Source: DTU080 sp050945315
GTDB taxonomy: Bacteria > Bacillota > Limnochordia > DTU080
Length of the DNA: 17,810 bases
Direction: 5' to 3'
Assembly (NCBI GenBank): GCA_050945315.1
Contig: JBMNSS010000048.1
Span: 1-17,810, forward strand
The position numbers and the translations under genes were made by a program. The notes below the pieces were generated by a model, which saw only the letters and a program-made list of their open reading frames with translations, did not search any database and was not told the DNA's origin. Shown piece after piece: positions 7,693 to 14,605 of the stretch; position 1 is the stretch's first letter, and the number at the start of each line of letters is the position of its first letter.

Positions 7693-7799
7693 ACATGGCC
7701 CTGGGCAACAATATTCTGAAGGTTCGCGGCCGTGAGCTTCTCGCCCGGCCTCAAGCCTATCAACGGCACTGCCGCTCTTTCCCTGTCTTTGTCTAACCC
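7693..7799 (-). promoter_or_regulatory. Structured 5' leader of the beta-barrel transcript (tentative)
   Basis: Read on the minus strand, this stretch contains a CGGC-AGT-GCCG mini-hairpin followed by GGCCG and CGGCC arms around an inner GAG/CTC stem. It does not fit any riboswitch consensus I can recall. No clear -35/-10 pair was found, so the promoter may lie here or further upstream. Confidence 0.2.
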
Positions 7800-7821
7800 G
7801 TGACGACATTTTTGTCGTCAC
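7800..7821. repeat. Perfect palindrome with T4 loop, possible operator or hairpin
   Basis: TGACGACA and TGTCGTCA flank TTTT (7801-7820), and one extra G-C pair extends the stem to nine pairs. It lies upstream of the leftward beta-barrel gene. It could be a transcription-factor site or the tip of an RNA hairpin. No T-run follows on the plus strand, so a simple terminator is less likely. Confidence 0.45.
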
Positions 7822-8176
7822 CCCCCTGTGAGCTGGTCTTTAGCCGTCTTCTTCATGATTTGGAATGACGATCAACTCCCTGCTCCGCAGGGTCTCCCAT
7901 CGTCTGCATGTGAGCCCTTTTCGCTTTCGCACCTATGCACGGTGATGGGTGATGGGGTTGGCGTCAGGAAGTTGTTCCAGATAGTGGAGGGAAGGGTGGA
8001 AACCAACCCCGTCCGCGGGCACTGGTGTCTGCCCGCCAGGGACGGATTTTGGCTTCGGCAATAATGATGGTCTTGCCGTCTTTCTCCCGTGGCTCTGCCG
8101 GTAGGAAAAAGGAAGTCGGCCGGAGTCATGGAAGTAGCTCACACCGGCTTATTTTCTAAAAAAGGGGATCTGTGCC
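7822..8176. other. Gene-poor spacer with one strong nested hairpin
   Basis: No convincing coding sequence is present. A rightward frame at 7828-8064 has no family resemblance or ribosome binding site. CCGTCC-GCGGGCA (8009-8021) pairs with TGCCCGC-GGACGG (8030-8036 and 8040-8045) across a small CAG bulge, and ATTTTGG follows. This may be a terminator or part of a structured RNA. Near the right end GCCGG/CCGGC (8119-8123 and 8144-8148) is followed by TTATTTTC. Confidence 0.4.
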
Positions 8177-9034
8177 TTGCACATTCATATCTTGGGATCG
8201 TCCGCCGGAAAACCAGTGCCGCGTCCGTTTTGCTCCTGCCGTGTGTGCGAACATGCCCGTCAGTTCGGGGGTAAGGATCTTCGCACTCGCACCACCGTAT
8301 GTCTGTATCCGGGTGATTCCTGGCATGAGCAGGGTTCGTGTAAGAAGCCGCGCTATATGGTTGATCTGTCGCCTGATCTGACCTATCAGTTGGACCGGAA
8401 CTCCGTCGGTGTGAGTGATCTGGAGCATGTGCTTTTTACACACGCCCACGCTGATCACTGCTGCGGGTTGTATCTGTCTTTCCGCCGTACGGTGCGCAGT
8501 CCGGTGTCTGCTCTGCCATGGCTGCATCTGTACGGAAACGCCGGGGTGCAAAAACGGCTGGAAAGCGACATCAAAGACTTCGAGGCCAACCGCTGTGTCT
8601 TTCATATTCAGGAGCCCGGAGACACGTTTGACGCCGGCGAATTGCGCGTGACGGCTTTGGCCTCCACTCATGGCGGCGATTTGGGCTGCCTTCATTACGC
8701 CGTCGATGACGGGCGCCGCCAAGTCCTTTTGGCTTGGGACGGTCGGTGGGACGAGCGGGTATGGGATCAACTGCGCGAACGGCGATTTGACGCTCTCATC
8801 ATGGAGTGTGTCTATCTTGGGCCGAACGGGACTCCGATGGGCTCTCACCTAAGAGCCGCCGATTTCGTGGAGATCAAGAACCGTTTGACGGCTGAGGGTA
8901 TCTTGGATGCCGACGGGCAGGCTGTGGCTCTGCACATCGGAGACAACGGGGGCTTGACACACAAGGAAGCCGAAGAACTGTTGGGTGAACACAACATAAC
9001 CGTTGCCTATGACGGCTTGGTGATAGAGGTGTAA
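8177..9034 (+). CDS. PhnP-like metallo-beta-lactamase-fold hydrolase
   Basis: This 285-residue cytoplasmic enzyme shows the metal-binding signature THAHADH, with His89, His91, Asp93 and His94 as ligands. Further ligand candidates are His165 in STHGG, Asp188 in AWDG and His253 in LHIGDN. The N-terminal CSCRVC (Cys19, 21, 24) resembles the extra zinc site of E. coli PhnP, a cyclic phosphodiesterase that acts on phosphoribosyl 1,2-cyclic phosphate. PhnP relatives also process other phosphodiesters, and no other phosphonate (phn) gene is nearby, so the substrate is open. A TTG start is chosen because it begins the fold directly (HIHILGSSAG, the first beta strand) and AAGGGG lies nine bases upstream. 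It stands alone between non-coding stretches. An extended variable segment around residues 95-150 sits between the metal motifs. Confidence 0.82.
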   Translation: MHIHILGSSAGKPVPRPFCSCRVCEHARQFGGKDLRTRTTVCLYPGDSWHEQGSCKKPRYMVDLSPDLTYQLDRNSVGVSDLEHVLFTHAHADHCCGLYLSFRRTVRSPVSALPWLHLYGNAGVQKRLESDIKDFEANRCVFHIQEPGDTFDAGELRVTALASTHGGDLGCLHYAVDDGRRQVLLAWDGRWDERVWDQLRERRFDALIMECVYLGPNGTPMGSHLRAADFVEIKNRLTAEGILDADGQAVALHIGDNGGLTHKEAEELLGEHNITVAYDGLVIEV

Positions 9035-9189
9035 AGTGTTTTTCGGCCACGCTTTACGCATGGCCGCAAGAAGGATAATCATCGGGATCTGGTGAAGTCT
9101 CTCCCACTTATCCCACTGTGCACCCCGTTTTTGCAGACTGTGGAAAGCCCGGTTGTACTGACTACAGATGATGGGAGGATATGGTAGCC

Positions 9190-10524
9190 ATGGCAAGCGC
9201 ATCGAAGTCCATGACGCATCGTCGGCCACGTATGACGTCTATAGTGATCGCTGCGGTATTGACGGCTGTCCTTGTTTTGAGTCCGTCACTGTACGCGAAG
9301 TCGGTGAAGATTGAACATGCGATCAACTCGGGTCACGGGCAGGCCTATATAGATGCCACGACGCAGATCGCGGACATTTTCAACAAAGCACAGGATGAAG
9401 TCGAGGTCGAAGTGACGGTTCTGAGCAACTACAACGAGGCGATTATCGTCCGGGTGGCCGGTGGCGCGGCTCCGGATGCCCTCACGACGAACCGCTACGG
9501 CGATTTTGCCGGACGCAACATCCTCTTTGCGATGGACGGTTTTTTGGCCAAGAGCGATCTGGAGCGGCGTTTTGTTCCCGCCGCGCTGGAACACGGCCGC
9601 TGGGACGGTCGATTGGTTCAGCTGCCCCTGTTCGTCCAGCCGGCAGTCACCTACTACAATACATGGCTGTTTGACGCCGCGGGACTTGAGTCCCCCAACG
9701 AACTCGACGCCCGGAGGGCGTGGGACTGGGACACTCTGATTGACGTCGGTAAGAAAATCGCCCGTGACAACACAGGTGACGGAATTCTGGATGTCTACGC
9801 CACCGGTGGCTCGTGGGTGAGCATTGAGCGCATGATCTTTTGGATTGGCCAAAGCGGTGCGTATTACTTCAACAGGTTCACCAATCCGACGGAGAGCAGG
9901 GTCAGGACTCCCGAATTTGAGCGGGCCTTGAATTACGTGCATTCACTCGCTCACGAGCATCACATTACAGAGCCCGCCGGGCTCACCGGAATGCCCGTGG
10001 AAAAGTTCACAAACGGTCAGGCAGGAACGATGTTTGACGGGCCGTGGCGCATAGCCGGTCTTCGCACCGCGGGGATGCCCGATGAGTCCTGGGATGTGGC
10101 TCCGATGCTAACCGGGCCGGCGGGTAAGCCTGCTTTCGTTCACGTCGACGGCGTCCAAATAGCAAATGCCAGCCCCCATCCTGAGAGTGTGTGGAAATGG
10201 TTCTCTTTCCTGACCGCCGATGCCAAGGCCAACGAGATCCTGATCCAAGTGGTCAATCGGCCCACGGCATACATTCCGACGCTCATGAAGTATACGGATA
10301 TGATTACGGTCGGCGGGCAGCCCAGACATGCCAAGACGTTCTGGGAGATTCTGACCACCGCCACTGAAGCGGTTCCGATAGTCCCGCTGGTGCTTGATAC
10401 CAACCGCTTCTTCAGCGCTCACTCGCCTGTCATGTCCAGATTCCTGCGCGGTGAGCAGAGCGTGACAGCCACGATAGAGGCCCTGGATCACTCCTTTACT
10501 CAGATCCTCAAAGAACAACAGTAA
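9190..10524 (+). CDS. ABC transporter extracellular solute-binding protein, family 1 (second copy)
   Basis: This 444-residue periplasmic sugar-binding protein is a different member of the same family as the protein at 3235, not a recent duplicate. It has a basic N-terminus, a hydrophobic core and a likely cleavage after Ala36 (LYA) without a lipobox. Family features include ATTQIADIFNKAQDEVEVEV near the start, the loop DNTGDGILDVYATGG, and GQAGTMFDGPWRIAGL in the middle. Start ATG 9190 is preferred because GGGAGG (9173-9178) lies 11 bases upstream, whereas the ATG at 9181 is only two bases from that site. No permease or ATPase gene is adjacent, so it needs partners from elsewhere. A polyol or oligosaccharide ligand is possible but unsupported. 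Confidence 0.88.
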   Translation: MASASKSMTHRRPRMTSIVIAAVLTAVLVLSPSLYAKSVKIEHAINSGHGQAYIDATTQIADIFNKAQDEVEVEVTVLSNYNEAIIVRVAGGAAPDALTTNRYGDFAGRNILFAMDGFLAKSDLERRFVPAALEHGRWDGRLVQLPLFVQPAVTYYNTWLFDAAGLESPNELDARRAWDWDTLIDVGKKIARDNTGDGILDVYATGGSWVSIERMIFWIGQSGAYYFNRFTNPTESRVRTPEFERALNYVHSLAHEHHITEPAGLTGMPVEKFTNGQAGTMFDGPWRIAGLRTAGMPDESWDVAPMLTGPAGKPAFVHVDGVQIANASPHPESVWKWFSFLTADAKANEILIQVVNRPTAYIPTLMKYTDMITVGGQPRHAKTFWEILTTATEAVPIVPLVLDTNRFFSAHSPVMSRFLRGEQSVTATIEALDHSFTQILKEQQ

Positions 10525-10572
10525 ACCTTCCGGTGTTGAGATGATCAAGCCTTCTGCATAGGCAAGCAAGAC

Positions 10573-10604
10573 GAAGGGCTGCTCCTGTTTGGGAACGGCC
10601 CTTC
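10573..10604 (+). terminator. Hairpin after the second sugar-binding protein gene
   Basis: A 7-bp stem GAAGGGC (10573-10579) and GCCCTTC (10598-10604) with an 18-base loop is followed by TCTTTGTCCTTG, which is pyrimidine-rich but not a clean U-run. It may be the first of two successive terminators. Confidence 0.45.
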
Positions 10605-10638
10605 TCTTTGTCCTTGTCAGCTCTCCGGTATACGTGCG

Positions 10639-10669
10639 GACCGACATCATGCGTGTCGGTCTTTTCTTG
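10639..10669 (+). terminator. Rho-independent terminator upstream of the six-Cys pair
   Basis: The perfect 7-bp stem GACCGAC (10639-10645) and GTCGGTC (10655-10661), with a nine-base loop, is followed directly by TTTTCTTGT. It insulates the tandem 174-residue genes from the binding-protein gene. Confidence 0.65.
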
Positions 10670-10810
10670 TCCGTTGCGGTGCGCCCCACCTTACCGAGAC
10701 CCTGCTGTGGATCTCAGAATAGTCGAGCCTTCTCATTCCTCTTTGGGGCGTTTCGCCGTATATATGTGTTGCCAAGAGGCAAGCTCCCAGACTCCAGGAG
10801 GTGCATGTAG

Positions 10811-11335
10811 GTGGGCTTTCAGTCACCACAGTTCGACTTTATTGATGACCGGTTCTTGCATCGTCGGATCAAGACTCTGGCAGTAGTCTGCACGGAAGAG
10901 GTTCAGGCCACGCTTGACGATCCGCTGGGCCCGTTCGCTGTCGCCGGAATACTCGATCCATCCACAGGTGAGTTGTTACCCGGACTTCGTATCGTGATCA
11001 CGGATATCGATCCGGGTGTGGGCGTGGTCCCCAACAAGGTGTGTAACATTTTTATCATTACCTTCCAGATCGTTGACTCCGCCGGTACTGTCGTGCTTGG
11101 TCCGATGAGCGCCACGGTCTCGGACGCGGTACCTTGCCCCGGCGCAGGCCTTGGCCCCGGACAAACGGTTGTGCAAAAGCATGACATTCAGGTCGGGTTC
11201 TGCCTGATCCCCGTAGACACCGACGAAAATGGCATATTCGACAGCTTCTTTATCACCCTTCACGTTGAGTATTGCCTCGTGGTAGCGAAGGAGACCATCC
11301 TCAAGGTGGATGCCGCCACACCCTTCTGTCCGTAG
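10811..11335 (+). CDS. Unrecognised 174-residue six-Cys beta-rich protein, copy A
   Basis: I do not recognise this family. The protein is predicted mostly beta, with repeated hydrophobic strands and no signal peptide or membrane segment. Cysteines lie at residues 27, 78, 109, 131, 155 and 173, all conserved in the neighbouring copy. An Asp-rich D-T-D-E-N-G loop (about 136-141) resembles calcium-binding turns. The central CPGAGLGPGQT is a Gly/Pro-rich linker. It starts at GTG 10811, seven bases after AGGAGGTG. By hand comparison copies A and B agree at about 138 of 174 positions with no gaps. A self-associating surface or spore-coat-type structural protein is one idea, based only on size, paired copies, Cys content and beta character. 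It is not a SPOCS/SipL or S-Ena protein that I can demonstrate. Confidence 0.7.
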   Translation: MGFQSPQFDFIDDRFLHRRIKTLAVVCTEEVQATLDDPLGPFAVAGILDPSTGELLPGLRIVITDIDPGVGVVPNKVCNIFIITFQIVDSAGTVVLGPMSATVSDAVPCPGAGLGPGQTVVQKHDIQVGFCLIPVDTDENGIFDSFFITLHVEYCLVVAKETILKVDAATPFCP

Positions 11336-11423
11336 CAGCAGCAAGTGAACGTCAGGGAGGCAGGGTGAATCCGATGATTCGCTCTGCCGGTTCCCCCTAG
11401 ATCTCAGGAGGTGGATTTAAGAA

Positions 11424-11948
11424 ATGGGATTTCAGTCACCACAGTTTGACTTCATCGACAATCGGTTCCGTCATCAGCGTATCAAGACTCTAGAGGTAAT
11501 CTGCACGGAGGACGTTCAGGCCACTCTCGATGATCCGGTCGGTCCTTTCGGCCTTGGCGGTATACTGGACCCGTCCACGGGTGAGCTGCTCCCCGGTCTG
11601 CAGATCGTCGTCACCGACGTCGATCCCGGTGTCGGGGTGACCGCGAACAAAATATGCAACGTCTTCGTCGTCACCTTCCAGATTGTCAACTCTTCGGGTA
11701 CGGTCTTGCTTGGTCCTTTGACGGCCACAGTGTCGGATGAGGTAGACTGCCCCGGAGCCGGAGTCGGTCCCGGACAGACGGTGGTACAAAAGCACGATAT
11801 TCAGATCGGCTTCTGCTTGATCCCCATCGACAGCGATGAGAATGGTATTTTCGACACCTTCTTCATCACCCTTGACATCGAGTACTGCCTCGTGGTGGCG
11901 AAGGAGACCATCCTCAAGATCAACGCAGCTGCCCCCTTCTGCCCGTAA
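11424..11948 (+). CDS. Unrecognised 174-residue six-Cys beta-rich protein, copy B
   Basis: This is the tandem paralogue of the gene at 10811, about 79% identical by hand count, equal in length, with the same six cysteines and the same D-S-D-E-N-G turn. Most differences are conservative swaps between Val, Ile and Leu; charged changes cluster in the first 30 residues and around residues 106-108. It has an ATG start where copy A has GTG, with AGGAGGTG about ten bases upstream. The SD region of the two genes is also alike. The 88-base gap has no obvious terminator, so both copies are probably co-transcribed and end at the strong hairpin beyond 11970. The conserved cysteines suggest disulphide or metal links in oligomers. 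Function is unknown. Confidence 0.72.
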   Translation: MGFQSPQFDFIDNRFRHQRIKTLEVICTEDVQATLDDPVGPFGLGGILDPSTGELLPGLQIVVTDVDPGVGVTANKICNVFVVTFQIVNSSGTVLLGPLTATVSDEVDCPGAGVGPGQTVVQKHDIQIGFCLIPIDSDENGIFDTFFITLDIEYCLVVAKETILKINAAAPFCP

Positions 11949-11969
11949 CAGGAGCGTGGATTCGGTAAG

Positions 11970-12005
11970 ATCAAGACGGGCCGGTTCGCCGGCCCGTCTT
12001 GATTT
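11970..12005 (+). terminator. 15-bp UUCG-loop terminator after the six-Cys pair
   Basis: A perfect 15-bp stem (11970-11984 and 11989-12003) closed by a stable TTCG tetraloop ends in GATTTGTC. It lies between the convergent six-Cys gene and amidase gene. Its T-run is short, but the stem is exceptional, so it may also block leftward readthrough. Confidence 0.75.
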
Positions 12006-12054
12006 GTCACTGCACTTGATGTCATGAGTTTGATGCCGATCGTCTAAGTGCAAC

Positions 12055-13068
12055 CTATCTTGAGGATGGGGGTTTTCTGACCGTGGTGGTCACTCGAATG
12101 CCTTGAGCCGCGGCGCTGCGTCCTCCGCTGCCGGATCCTGCGGGAAGGGGAGATGAGCTGACCGCTCCCGAGCCAGGCAAGCCGATCACCGAAGACTGGG
12201 ATGAAGTAGTCGTCAATTGCGCCGATGGCATCGATCGCGTCGCGCGGGCTGCACTGGCGACATCGGGCAGACTCGGGACATTCAGACTGGCCCGTATGAC
12301 AGGGGTGACGCGCACCGCTTGCGGCAGGCTTTTGCTGACACCCGGCCCAGGTGGCAGGCTTGACTCTTCGTGTTTGGCTTCCTCAGCAGGGGCTTGATCC
12401 GCGGCCGAAGTCTCCTCGGCGTCTTCGTCAGCTGCCGGTGCCTCGTCAGTGGTCTGTTCTTGTTTCTTCCGCGTCATTGGATCCTCATCTTCTTCTTGAG
12501 CGGCACCCACCCGCTCCTCATACCAGGTGGCCACGGATCGCGCTATGGCTTCCGCCATCTTGTCGATCCAAGCGGGGTCTGTCAAAAGAGCTTCTTCGCG
12601 GGGATTGGAGATATACCCCAACTGCACTACAATGGCGGGTGCATGTAAGCTCCTGACGTGCTGCAAATCGGCGACCGGCAGAATGCCCAGGTCGGCCAAG
12701 CCACTTGATGCCGAAGCCAAGCCGCGCTGTACGTGCGTGGCCAAAAGGGCGCTGTAAGCATCGCTTCGGTTGTAAAGCGTACTGAGGCCACCGACATCCG
12801 GATCCTCTGACATGCCGCAGTGGATGCTGACAAGAACCTCACACAGATTCAACTTGGCCTTCTGCCGGCGCAGATACCGGTCCTGCTCCGCATCCTCCGA
12901 CAGGGCTTCATCGGTTTCCCGAGTCAGCAGAGCTTGGTGTCCCAGCGTTGTGAAATGGTCGCGCAGGCAAAGACAAGCGGACAGGGTGACTTGGGCTTCG
13001 CTCAGCCCCGTCGGACCAACTGCACCGAGATCGTTTCCGCCGTGACCCGGATCGAGACAGACTCTCAT
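12055..13068 (-). CDS. N-acetylmuramoyl-L-alanine amidase (Amidase_3) homologue lacking the catalytic Glu
   Basis: Amidase_3 enzymes cut the bond between the sugar and the stem peptide of peptidoglycan. The N-terminal domain (about residues 1-185) has DPGHGG with His9, Glu24 in GLSEAQ and His83 in SIHCG, the expected zinc ligands, and the ending GYISNPREEALL. In this family the residue before [LT]-G-[YF]-[IL]-S-N is a catalytic Glu; here it is Gln149 (CAG, 12622-12624). There is no signal peptide, as in the mother-cell autolysin CwlC. The tail (about 185-337) is unusual: an acidic, Ala/Glu-rich stretch, then a Ser/Pro/Gly-rich low-complexity end with related motifs VRVTPVIR and IRVTTTVR. The 337-residue start at ATG 13068 is preferred to the TTG at 13083 because GAGAGGTG lies five bases upstream. 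It may be an inactive binding or scaffold protein. Confidence 0.85.
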   Translation of the reverse strand: MRVCLDPGHGGNDLGAVGPTGLSEAQVTLSACLCLRDHFTTLGHQALLTRETDEALSEDAEQDRYLRRQKAKLNLCEVLVSIHCGMSEDPDVGGLSTLYNRSDAYSALLATHVQRGLASASSGLADLGILPVADLQHVRSLHAPAIVVQLGYISNPREEALLTDPAWIDKMAEAIARSVATWYEERVGAAQEEDEDPMTRKKQEQTTDEAPAADEDAEETSAADQAPAEEAKHEESSLPPGPGVSKSLPQAVRVTPVIRASLNVPSLPDVASAARATRSMPSAQLTTTSSQSSVIGLPGSGAVSSSPLPAGSGSGGRSAAAQGIRVTTTVRKPPSSR

Positions 13069-13075
13069 CGTTTCA

Positions 13076-13125
13076 CCTCTCAATATGCACAGTCTTACGG
13101 CTCATCCTATGTGTTGCCTGAGAGG
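13076..13125 (-). promoter_or_regulatory. Possible hairpin sequestering the amidase ribosome binding site
   Basis: On the minus strand CCTCTCA (13119-13125) is complementary to TGAGAGG (13076-13082), which contains most of the amidase Shine-Dalgarno. Weaker inner pairing CACA/TGTG is possible. Pairing would hide the ribosome binding site, so translation might depend on unfolding. The 36-base loop weakens the case. Confidence 0.3.
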
Positions 13126-13208
13126 TTGGTCCAAAATCGGCACAGTAGAGATCGGTCATTCATATATGTCGCAGCCCGTAGATACGAATAGAAGGCGGCT
13201 GGAGCTTG

Positions 13209-14420
13209 TCAGGCGAATTTCTCGGCGATATCGATGGCCAGTCGGGTCCACACATGCAGCCGATCCATGTTTCCCGCCAGGGTCTGCAATTCCCGCAAGA
13301 CGACCTGTGTGTAGCAGCCCCGCAGTTGTCTCAGCCCTTCTTCAAGATCACGCTTGAGCGCGGCCTCATCCGGGGCGTATACCACCGCACTGGCCTTTTG
13401 ACGCCACATGATGACGTGTTTGTCACCGACGCGTTCGATGACGGTAGGCAGATCAGTCCAGGCACTGCAGACAAAGATGCGCAGGTTGGGGATGGACAGC
13501 ACGCCGTCGATCTTGTGAGTGAGATTTTCACAGCAACCGTAGCCGACGAGACCGAACTCTTCGAAAACGGGCAGCTGGTAATTCAGGCAGAACTCTTCCC
13601 ACATCCGCGGAGAGACCTGATCGAATTCCTGACTGTTGGCCATGACCCACATGTTCTTGTAAGTGATCGGTTCACCCGGAGGAGGGGGATCGATGGGATC
13701 GCTGCAGGTCATAGGATCATTGGTGTTGGGGGTGAGCAGACCCGTGGCCTGAACTTGACGCATGGCCCCCAAGACGCCGTCTCTCATGTGAGCCATGAGG
13801 CGATGCACCAGATGAGGGGCATCGATCATGTCCATCATCATCTGGGTCAGGCCCCGCAGATGGGCGGCCGGATTGCACAGGGTCGCCGTCAGCGGCGCTC
13901 CGCACACCAACTTGACCGGCAGGATATCGCCCAGAAGATCGTGGACTCGTGAGAGGTTAATCTCGGTCCGCCTCTCATCGTAAGTCAGTCGAGGCAGCCG
14001 TAGCTTGTCGAAGTCTTCTTCCGTTTGCAGGGGGGGATCGTAGGCCCAGGCACCGTCCTCTTCGTCTGGCTTTATGTGACGCATGTCGACACCCCAGACA
14101 TTCGGAGGATCGAAGCGAAAGACGGCCTGCACGGGGAAGGTGCCGTCAAACGGCGTATCATCACCTATATCCAGTTTGATGATCTCCCTGCGGAGATGAC
14201 GCTCGACGTTGCGCAGCCAGGGCTCGGTGCAGCGCAGCGCATCTTCCGGGAGAAGCTCCTTCCAAGCCCCAACCGGTCTGCACCATACGGGCGGGCGATC
14301 GGGTTTGCGCAGGGCGTTAACATCGCGCCATCGCTTACAGACAGCGGCATTCTTGGGACCGGCCGCGGCTTCGGCCACTCGTTGAGCCAGAGAGCGCAGG
14401 TATGAGCGTTCGTCTTGCAT
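13209..14420 (-). CDS. Uroporphyrinogen decarboxylase (UroD/MtaA superfamily)-like protein
   Basis: This 403-residue cytoplasmic protein has a UroD-superfamily TIM-barrel pattern: LRKPDRPPVWC near the N-terminus, the PVKLVCGAPLTAT region, and LVGYGCCENLTHKID (about 292-305). The superfamily covers heme-pathway UroD and corrinoid methyltransferases such as MtaA. The heme enzyme is improbable because of the length and divergence, and no other heme genes are near. A paired Cys (296-297) followed by Glu298, His302 and Cys318 lies near where methyltransferases bind zinc or substrate, but I cannot assign ligands firmly. Members of this type are common, uncharacterised and often near sugar genes. 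Start ATG 14420 follows GGAGGT by about seven bases. It points the same way as the amidase gene, 140 bases away, and is divergent from the membrane-protein gene. Confidence 0.75.
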   Translation of the reverse strand: MQDERSYLRSLAQRVAEAAAGPKNAAVCKRWRDVNALRKPDRPPVWCRPVGAWKELLPEDALRCTEPWLRNVERHLRREIIKLDIGDDTPFDGTFPVQAVFRFDPPNVWGVDMRHIKPDEEDGAWAYDPPLQTEEDFDKLRLPRLTYDERRTEINLSRVHDLLGDILPVKLVCGAPLTATLCNPAAHLRGLTQMMMDMIDAPHLVHRLMAHMRDGVLGAMRQVQATGLLTPNTNDPMTCSDPIDPPPPGEPITYKNMWVMANSQEFDQVSPRMWEEFCLNYQLPVFEEFGLVGYGCCENLTHKIDGVLSIPNLRIFVCSAWTDLPTVIERVGDKHVIMWRQKASAVVYAPDEAALKRDLEEGLRQLRGCYTQVVLRELQTLAGNMDRLHVWTRLAIDIAEKFA

Positions 14421-14556
14421 TGACAGACCTCCAATGATGTTATGTGTGTGCTGCGGAAAGCGAGTCGGCTCTGGTCATCAGTGGGAATTCGCCCGCTGCA
14501 AAGAGATTCGACGCCTTGGCCGCTGGTCCTGGAAGAGGAAGTGAACGGGCCGTTCG

Positions 14557-14581
14557 GGAAGTTGATTACGCAAAAACTTCC
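14557..14581. repeat. Inverted repeat upstream of the membrane-protein gene
   Basis: GGAAGTT (14557-14563) and AACTTCC (14575-14581) form a perfect 7-bp inverted repeat with an 11-base gap, ending nine bases before the AAGGAGG site of the gene at 14606. It may be an operator or RNA hairpin in the divergent spacer. No clear promoter boxes were found around it. Confidence 0.35.
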
Positions 14582-14605
14582 GACTGCTTAAGGAGGTACG
14601 GTGAC

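Noticed and set aside
7740..7775. Resemblance to the 23S rRNA 3' end (TTGATAGGC on the minus strand)
   Set aside because: Only a nine-base match; the flanking sequence does not continue as rRNA.
7828..8064. Rightward 78-codon frame in the spacer
   Set aside because: It has no ribosome binding site or recognisable pattern and crosses a strong hairpin.
10811..11948. Tandem copies as a recent sequencing or assembly duplication
   Set aside because: About 36 amino-acid differences and a different start codon show two genuinely diverged genes.
10811..11948. SPOCS/SipL-type or S-Ena spore appendage identity
   Set aside because: The sequences do not show the characteristic patterns I know for those families; only general size, Cys content and beta character agree.
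13206..13952. Rightward 248-codon frame
   Set aside because: It is antisense to the UroD-like gene, which has clear motifs and a good ribosome site.
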